Below are positions 6,357 to 7,450 of a stretch of 7,450 bases of DNA, in pieces (the stretch's first letter is position 1; each line of letters opens with the position of its first letter). The stretch comes from Bradyrhizobiaceae bacterium (GTDB taxonomy: Bacteria; Pseudomonadota; Alphaproteobacteria; Rhizobiales; Hyphomicrobiaceae). A program made the position numbers and the translations under genes. Under the pieces are notes generated by a model. The model did not search any database and was not told the origin of the DNA. It saw nothing but the letters and a program-made list of their open reading frames with translations. The stretch covers positions 1 through 7,450 of the forward strand of contig CANJPN010000306.1 in NCBI GenBank assembly GCA_947475855.1, in the 5' to 3' direction.

Positions 6357-6730
6357 CGGCCTTCCTCCGCCATGCGTTCGGCAATTGCGGCCATCCTCGC
6401 TTCGAGTTCGTCCTTGTCGAGAATGCCCTTCTCGATCAACAGCGTGGCGAGGGAGGCTGTGCCTCGCTCGAAGTAGCCGAGCTCGTTGTAGAGGTCGACG
6501 CCGAGTTCCTCGCGGGTGCGGCGGACTTCGTCGGTCCTGACGAGCTTCGCGCCCTTTATCCCGAGGGAATTGCCGAGCACGACCGACAGTTTCTCCCAGG
6601 GCCGGGTCTCCGTCATGTCCTGCTCGACGGGACCCGCCGGCAGGCCGCCGATGTCATGATAGCCACGGCCGGGCTCACGGGCGGAGGACAGGTGGGTGTT
6701 GTCCGGATCGCCGTCGCGGTGTGCGGCCAT
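6353..6730 (-). CDS. Nitrile hydratase beta N-terminal-half subunit (thiocyanate hydrolase-like split beta)
   Basis: A 125-aa protein equal to the N-terminal helical domain of nitrile hydratase beta. Y-H-D-I-G-G (24-29) and G-P-V match the conserved start of beta subunits (HDxGG). R-R-T-R-E-E-L-G (70-77) matches the helix that holds the other conserved beta Arg, with R73 the likely equivalent. Y-F-E-R-G...L-L-I-E-K-G-I-L (86-104) matches the helix pair before the usual interdomain linker, and the protein stops where that linker would begin. It wraps around the metal-binding subunit in known structures. Cobalt-type activator proteins (P14K/P15K) are homologous to this domain, so a role in metal loading cannot be excluded, but the HDIGG start favours a structural subunit. 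ATG 6730 is chosen for its strong Shine-Dalgarno; an in-frame ATG at 6880 would give 175 aa but has none. First gene of the operon. Confidence 0.87.
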   Translation of the reverse strand: MAAHRDGDPDNTHLSSAREPGRGYHDIGGLPAGPVEQDMTETRPWEKLSVVLGNSLGIKGAKLVRTDEVRRTREELGVDLYNELGYFERGTASLATLLIEKGILDKDELEARMAAIAERMAEEGR

Positions 6731-6735
6731 TTCTA

Positions 6736-6743
6736 CTCTCCTT
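6736..6743 (-). promoter_or_regulatory. Strong Shine-Dalgarno AAGGAGAG deciding the operon's first start
   Basis: On the minus strand AAGGAGAG ends 5 nt before the ATG at 6730. It is the best ribosome binding site in the window and fixes the start of the first hydratase gene although the reading frame stays open far upstream. Confidence 0.8.
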
Positions 6744-6889
6744 GTCCGGCGGGGCTTGGGGGCGCCTCGTTCGGAAGCGAAGCTAAGCGGAAGTGGCATT
6801 TGCGTCCAGCGGCGGCTTTCGCGTTCCGACACATTGTCGCTCGCAGGATCGAACTGTTGGTTTGGGAGGCCCTGCTTCATAGGGGGGCG

Positions 6890-6928
6890 CCCCGTCGGCG
6901 GCGATTTGCGGAAGAGGCCGCGACGGGG
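6890..6928. repeat. Inverted repeat (12-bp stem, one bulge) upstream of the hydratase operon
   Basis: CCCCGTCG (6890-6897) pairs with CGACGGGG (6921-6928), and after one bulged G at 6898 the stem continues with CGGC (6899-6902) and GCCG (6917-6920), leaving a 14-nt loop. On the minus strand it lies about 160-200 nt before the first hydratase start codon, so it could be a leader hairpin, a terminator-like structure or an operator. No T-run is present on either side. Confidence 0.5.
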
Positions 6929-7284
6929 TGTTGCCGGTGTCATCGCTGACTCGGCACCACTTGCTATCGAGGCACCCGCAGAGCGACCACCGTTGCCGGC
7001 GTCGCAGTCGCAGGGGGCGGCCCCAGTCTCCGTGGTCCGTTTGCGTCCGTAACGCCCGTCCCACCGGCGCTGATCCCCGACGCTCGCTCGGGCGAAGGTC
7101 TCGCAAGGTCGAGGATGACGGGGTGGAACTTTGTCGAACGCCGGGCTCGGGTTCTTTCTGACCTCTCCCGCGCCCGAAGATGGCAGTGGAGGGGCGGACC
7201 CCAAGTGGTGGGGGAGCCAGGAGGGCCGAAAGTTCAACCGAGTGTGGCGCCGGGAGAATGCGGGTGTCCCCATTTTACGTTTCC

Positions 7285-7302
7285 CTGTCACGCGCGGGAC
7301 AG
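7285..7302. repeat. 18-bp near-perfect palindrome, possible operator
   Basis: CTGTCACGCGCGGGACAG is self-complementary except for one base pair, i.e. 9-bp half-sites with a single mismatch and no spacer. It ends 79 bp before the ATG of the + strand gene at 7382, a distance suited to a regulator binding site or a 5' leader hairpin. No family can be assigned. Confidence 0.4.
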
Positions 7303-7370
7303 CGCGAAGCCTGGAGCTGGCGCATCTTGGTCTCACAACAGCAGCGACAACGCAGCAAACCAAGCCCTCG

Positions 7371-7376
7371 GGAGAG
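7371..7376 (+). promoter_or_regulatory. Shine-Dalgarno GGAGAG for the right-edge gene
   Basis: GGAGAG lies 5 nt before the ATG at 7382, good spacing. Together with the signal-peptide-like translation it supports a real gene start at the window edge. Confidence 0.7.
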
Positions 7377-7381
7377 ACCCA

Positions 7382-7450
7382 ATGTTCAACAGCCCCGCAA
7401 GCCTCCGCATCCTCGCCGCCGCCATCGCCCTCGGCTCGGTCGCAATCCAC
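7382..7450 (+). CDS. Partial CDS: N-terminus of a probable exported protein (cut by window end)
   Basis: Only 23 codons are inside the window. The translation begins M-F-N-S-P-A-S-L-R and continues as I-L-A-A-A-I-A-L-G-S-V-A-I-H: a short N-region with one Arg followed by a 13-residue hydrophobic core, as in a Sec signal peptide or a membrane anchor. The codons are strongly C/G-ended (TTC, AAC, AGC, CTC, ATC, GCC), like the real genes in the window and unlike the preceding intergenic DNA. A good Shine-Dalgarno precedes the ATG. The mature protein is not visible, so no function can be given. It is transcribed divergently from the hydratase operon and may share a regulatory region with it. Confidence 0.7.
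   Translation, partial: MFNSPASLRILAAAIALGSVAIH

Larger units (their letters stand above)
6744..7370. other. Gene-poor divergent intergenic region
   Basis: About 630 bp between the minus-strand hydratase operon and the + strand gene starting at 7382. Both strands have open frames, one of them minus-strand from 7450 through to 6353, but their translations are rich in Arg, Pro, Gly and Ser with no domain I recognise, and upstream of 6730 there is no good ribosome binding site. It should hold the promoters of both flanking units; I cannot place them convincingly. Visible structure is limited to the stem at 6890-6928, a small CCCCA/TGGGG repeat (7199-7203, 7209-7213) and an 18-bp palindrome at 7285-7302. 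The stretch at about 6960-7160 resembles the dispersed non-coding filler common in Rhizobiales genomes, possibly a decayed repeat. Confidence 0.5.

Noticed and set aside
6951..6966. Sigma54-like GGCAC...TTGC on the + strand.
   Set aside because: Only 8 nt separate the GG and GC elements instead of the required 10.
6731..7450. Minus-strand frame stays open upstream of the beta-N gene to the window edge, giving a 365-aa reading.
   Set aside because: The extension has no recognisable domain and odd composition, and the strong AAGGAGAG at 6736-6743 places the start at 6730. Stop-free frames are common in such G/C-rich DNA.

Overview
The window looks like a chromosomal segment of a GC-rich alphaproteobacterium, most likely of the order Hyphomicrobiales (Rhizobiales). 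The basis is the strong G/C third-position bias in the real genes, the protein styles (membrane-anchored M23 peptidase, GST, broad DHDPS-family aldolase) and a cobalt-type nitrile hydratase family operon with a His-rich alpha subunit. The genus cannot be fixed from sequence alone. No tRNA, rRNA, CRISPR array or intact insertion sequence was seen.

Layout. Bases 1-308 are non-coding, with a perfect 15-bp inverted repeat at the left edge and short repeats upstream of the first gene. On the + strand follow a membrane-anchored M23 zinc peptidase (309-2537; the true start is probably further in), a glutathione S-transferase family protein (2617-3390) and a dihydrodipicolinate synthase-family class I aldolase (3418-4302). 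These end face to face with a minus-strand operon, separated by a 29-bp gap containing a perfect 7-bp hairpin. The minus-strand operon, in transcription order, encodes a small protein equal to the N-terminal half of a nitrile hydratase beta subunit (6730-6353), a small protein equal to the C-terminal half (6356-6039, ATGA overlap), a metal-binding alpha subunit (6001-5348) and an NAD(P)-dependent epimerase/dehydratase (5291-4332). About 650 bp without a convincing gene follow, and at the right edge the first 23 codons of a + strand gene with a signal-peptide-like start.

The most interesting part is the three-gene hydratase. It has the cobalt-type metal site C-T-L-C-S-C-Y, but the beta subunit is split in two and the alpha subunit carries Arg where true nitrile hydratases usually have Trp, three residues after the last metal-site Cys. 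Both traits are those of thiocyanate hydrolase, which turns thiocyanate into carbonyl sulfide and ammonia. The alpha subunit also starts with seven alternating histidines, and no separate cobalt-loading activator gene is present. I infer a thiocyanate-hydrolase-like or otherwise substrate-shifted enzyme; the substrate is unproven.

How the genes work together: the three hydratase subunits should form one complex, with the epimerase probably co-transcribed. The GST and the aldolase are probably one + strand unit of small-molecule metabolism; a link to the hydratase is only positional. The M23 peptidase is an envelope (peptidoglycan) enzyme and seems unrelated.
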